Below are positions 12,951-14,683 of a DNA stretch of 14,683 nt, piece after piece. The stretch is from DASZVN01 sp035547055 (lineage in GTDB: Bacteria; Pseudomonadota; Alphaproteobacteria; Rhizobiales; Methylopilaceae), in contig DASZVN010000224.1 of the NCBI GenBank assembly GCA_035547055.1, positions 1 through 14,683 on the forward strand, in the 5' to 3' direction. The notes under the pieces are model-generated. The model was not told where the DNA came from. It was given only the letters and a program-made list of their open reading frames with translations, and made no database searches. The translations under genes were made by a program, and so were the position numbers. Position 1 is the first letter of the stretch. Each line of letters begins with the position of its first letter.

Positions 12951-14398
12951 ACGCCGTGGTTCCGATCGCGCTCGACGCGGTGCTGCTGATCCCGCTCGCC
13001 GCGGCGGTGGTACTGGCGCTGGTGCCGTCCTACCGGCTCGGCGCGCGGTTGAACGTGGCCGCGAGCCTTCTGACGTTCCTCGCGGCGCTTGCGCTGTTCG
13101 CCGGGCCGCGCCCGCCGGCCGGCCCCTACGTCATGGTCGACGACCTCAACGTCGTCTTCCTGGCGCTGAACAGCTTCGTCGGCTTCACCACCAGCGTCTT
13201 CAGCGCCAGCTATATCGGCCACGAGCTCGAGACCGGGCGCCTCACCCCGGCGTATCTCCGCTTTTACCACGCGATGTACCAGGTGATGCTGTGCGGCATG
13301 AACGTCGCGCTCGCCGCCGACAATATCGGGCTGATGTGGGTGGCGGTGGAGCTGGCGACGCTCGCGACCGTCCTCATGGTCGGCATCTACCGCACCCACG
13401 AGGCGCTCGAAGCGGCGTGGAAATATTTCATCCTCGGCAGCGTCGGCATCGCGCTCGCCCTGTTCGGCACGATCCTGGTTTACATGGCGGCCGAGCCGGT
13501 GGTGGGGCAGGGCTTCGACGCCATGGTGTGGACGGTGCTGATGCGCCACGCCGCCGCCTGCGACCCGGGGCTCCTCAACCTCGCCTTCGTCTTCCTCCTG
13601 CTCGGCTACGGCACCAAGGTCGGGCTGGTGCCGCTCCACGCCTGGCTGCCCGACGCCCATGCCGAGGGCCCGACGCCGATCTCGGCAGTGCTGTCGGGCC
13701 TTCTCCTCAACGTCGCGCTCTACGCCGTGCTGCGCTTCAAGATGCTGCTTGCCGCCAACCCCGGCGCGATCAGCCCGGGGCCGCTGATGGCGGCACTCGG
13801 CCTCGCCTCGCTCCTGTTCGCGGCCTTCATGCTCTACCGGCGGCGCGACATCAAACGGATCTTCGCCTATTCCTCGATCGAGCACATGGGCATCATGGCC
13901 TTCGCGTTCGGCATGGGCGGGCCGCTCGCGAACTTCGCCGGCCTGCTGCACATGACGATGCACAGCCTGACCAAGTCCGGCATCTTCTTCGCCGTCGGCC
14001 ACGTCGCCCAGGTCAAGGGCACCCAGCGGATCGCCGACATCGGCGGCCTCACCGAGAGCCACCCGCGTCTCGGCTGGAGTCTCGTCGTCGGCGTCGTCGC
14101 CATCGCCGGCCTGCCGCCGCTCGGCGTTTTCACGAGCGAGTTCCTGGTCGTGACCTCGACCTTCGCGCGCCAGCCGATCCTCGCGCTGCTGCTCGTGCTC
14201 GGCCTCCTGGTCGCGCTCGGCGCCTTGTTCCGCCAGCTCAACGGCATCGCGTTCGGCCGGCCGCGCGGCAGCCTTGCGCCAGTCAAGGCGTCCTACGCGC
14301 CGATCTATGCCCACCTCGCGTTGGTCGCGGTCGCCGGCATCTATCTGCCGCCGGCACTGGTGACGTGGTTCCAGAACGTCGCGGCGATGCTCGGGTAG
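12947..14398 (+). CDS. hyfF: Hydrogenase-4 component F-type antiporter-like subunit
   Basis: A 483-residue polytopic protein of the HyfF family, related to NuoL/NuoM/NuoN. Channel residues are kept: glutamate in WVAVELATLA (E135), lysine in GYGTKVGLVPLHAWLPDAHA (K224) and lysine in MHSLTKSGIFFAVGHV (K343). RRRDIKRIFAYSSIEHMGIM and GLPPLGVFTSEF are further family signatures. It should be competent for ion translocation on sequence grounds. It overlaps hyfE by 4 bp and is followed 6 nt later by the hyfG-like gene. Confidence 0.93.
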   Translation: MNAVVPIALDAVLLIPLAAAVVLALVPSYRLGARLNVAASLLTFLAALALFAGPRPPAGPYVMVDDLNVVFLALNSFVGFTTSVFSASYIGHELETGRLTPAYLRFYHAMYQVMLCGMNVALAADNIGLMWVAVELATLATVLMVGIYRTHEALEAAWKYFILGSVGIALALFGTILVYMAAEPVVGQGFDAMVWTVLMRHAAACDPGLLNLAFVFLLLGYGTKVGLVPLHAWLPDAHAEGPTPISAVLSGLLLNVALYAVLRFKMLLAANPGAISPGPLMAALGLASLLFAAFMLYRRRDIKRIFAYSSIEHMGIMAFAFGMGGPLANFAGLLHMTMHSLTKSGIFFAVGHVAQVKGTQRIADIGGLTESHPRLGWSLVVGVVAIAGLPPLGVFTSEFLVVTSTFARQPILALLLVLGLLVALGALFRQLNGIAFGRPRGSLAPVKASYAPIYAHLALVAVAGIYLPPALVTWFQNVAAMLG

Positions 14399-14404
14399 GC
14401 GGCG

Positions 14405-14683
14405 ATGGCGATGCTGGGCAGCCTGATCGGCGAGGGCAGGGCGGTCGCCGCCCACCGGCCCTTCCCCCGCGCGGTGGTGGACCGCGCGGGCTGGCTCAGC
14501 GCCGCCGACGCGCTCGTGGCTGGCGAGGCGACCCTGCTCGGCCTCTGGGGCGAGCGGGACGCAGTGCACATGGCGCTCATGGAGGATGAGACCGGGGCGC
14601 TCGCCGTGGTTAGCCTCGACTGCCTGGACGGCACCTATCCTTCGGTCGGCCTCCACCACCCGCCGGCACTCAAGCTGGAGCGG
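14405..14683 (+). CDS. hyfG: HyfG-type hydrogenase large subunit, N-terminal NuoC-like domain (partial)
   Basis: The frame is open for 93 codons from the ATG at 14405 to the window edge. It begins MAMLGSLIGEGRAVAAHRPF and contains GLWGERDAVHMALMEDETGA and TYPSVGLHHPPALKLER. The Y-P-S-V-G-x-HHPPA-x-x-x-E-R stretch is the typical end of the NuoC-like domain that precedes the catalytic part in HyfG/HycE-type large subunits. The nickel-binding CxxC motifs would lie beyond the window, so one cannot tell whether this is a true hydrogenase or a metal-less Ehr-type relative. A second ATG at 14411 is an alternative start. Confidence 0.8.
   Translation, partial: MAMLGSLIGEGRAVAAHRPFPRAVVDRAGWLSAADALVAGEATLLGLWGERDAVHMALMEDETGALAVVSLDCLDGTYPSVGLHHPPALKLER

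Noticed and set aside
12464..14659. 731-codon minus-strand open frame opposite hyfE and hyfF
   Set aside because: Composition (His, Arg, Glu, Asp rich) is the antisense image of membrane-protein codons; the plus strand has clear family matches.
1..14683. Search for tRNA, rRNA, prophage or toxin-antitoxin content
   Set aside because: No cloverleaf, rRNA core, integrase, or paired toxin gene was seen; the small XRE gene has no toxin partner beside it.

Overview
The window is GC-rich (AT-rich only around control sites). Codon use, protein families and the interspersed repeat types suggest an alphaproteobacterium, most likely Hyphomicrobiales (Rhizobiales) of the Bradyrhizobium/Xanthobacter/Methylobacterium breadth. 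The genus cannot be fixed from this sequence alone.

Layout. Bases 1-7042 (minus strand) form a sulfur-acquisition region. In transcription order it holds an Rrf2-family regulator with four clustered cysteines (7042-6581), a YdhS-like FAD/NAD(P)-binding protein (6511-5135), a long regulatory leader (about 5076-4752), a small unknown protein (4751-4518), ssuA, ssuD, ssuC and ssuB (4473-735, overlapping or 12 nt apart), two palindromic intergenic repeats (538-723), and the start of a YeiH-type putative sulfate/sulfite transporter (416 to the window edge). A Na/Pi cotransporter with a PhoU-like tail (8839-7154) lies upstream of the regulator. Divergent from it, on the plus strand, are a small XRE regulator (9017-9310) and a group-4 hydrogenase-type membrane cluster, hyfB-hyfC-hyfE-hyfF and the beginning of hyfG (9326-14683, running off the edge). 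No hyfA or hyfD is present in this stretch.

Main discovery candidate: the leader of the ssu operon appears to stack three sulfur controls. (1) A 17-bp palindrome, CCGATA-N5-TATCGG type, sits just upstream of a TTGACA -35 box. The same arrangement occurs before yeiH and before the flavoprotein gene, so three promoters are linked. The third copy overlaps the stop codon of the rrf2 gene, the likely but unproven regulator. (2) The transcript then carries what reads as a SAM-II (metA-type) riboswitch at 4949-4997. (3) It continues with a well-started 27-codon ORF containing two Cys-Arg-Arg codon blocks. The first block lies in a 13-nt segment perfectly complementary to the Shine-Dalgarno region of the next gene, which looks like a cysteine-responsive translational attenuator. 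Together this would let promoter, SAM level and Cys-tRNA supply all act on sulfonate use.

Function. SsuABC imports alkanesulfonates and SsuD cleaves them to aldehyde plus sulfite using FMNH2. No SsuE flavin reductase is visible in the window. The SsuA precursor has no cysteine and only its initiator methionine, and the 77-aa protein has the same trait, as expected for proteins made during sulfur starvation.
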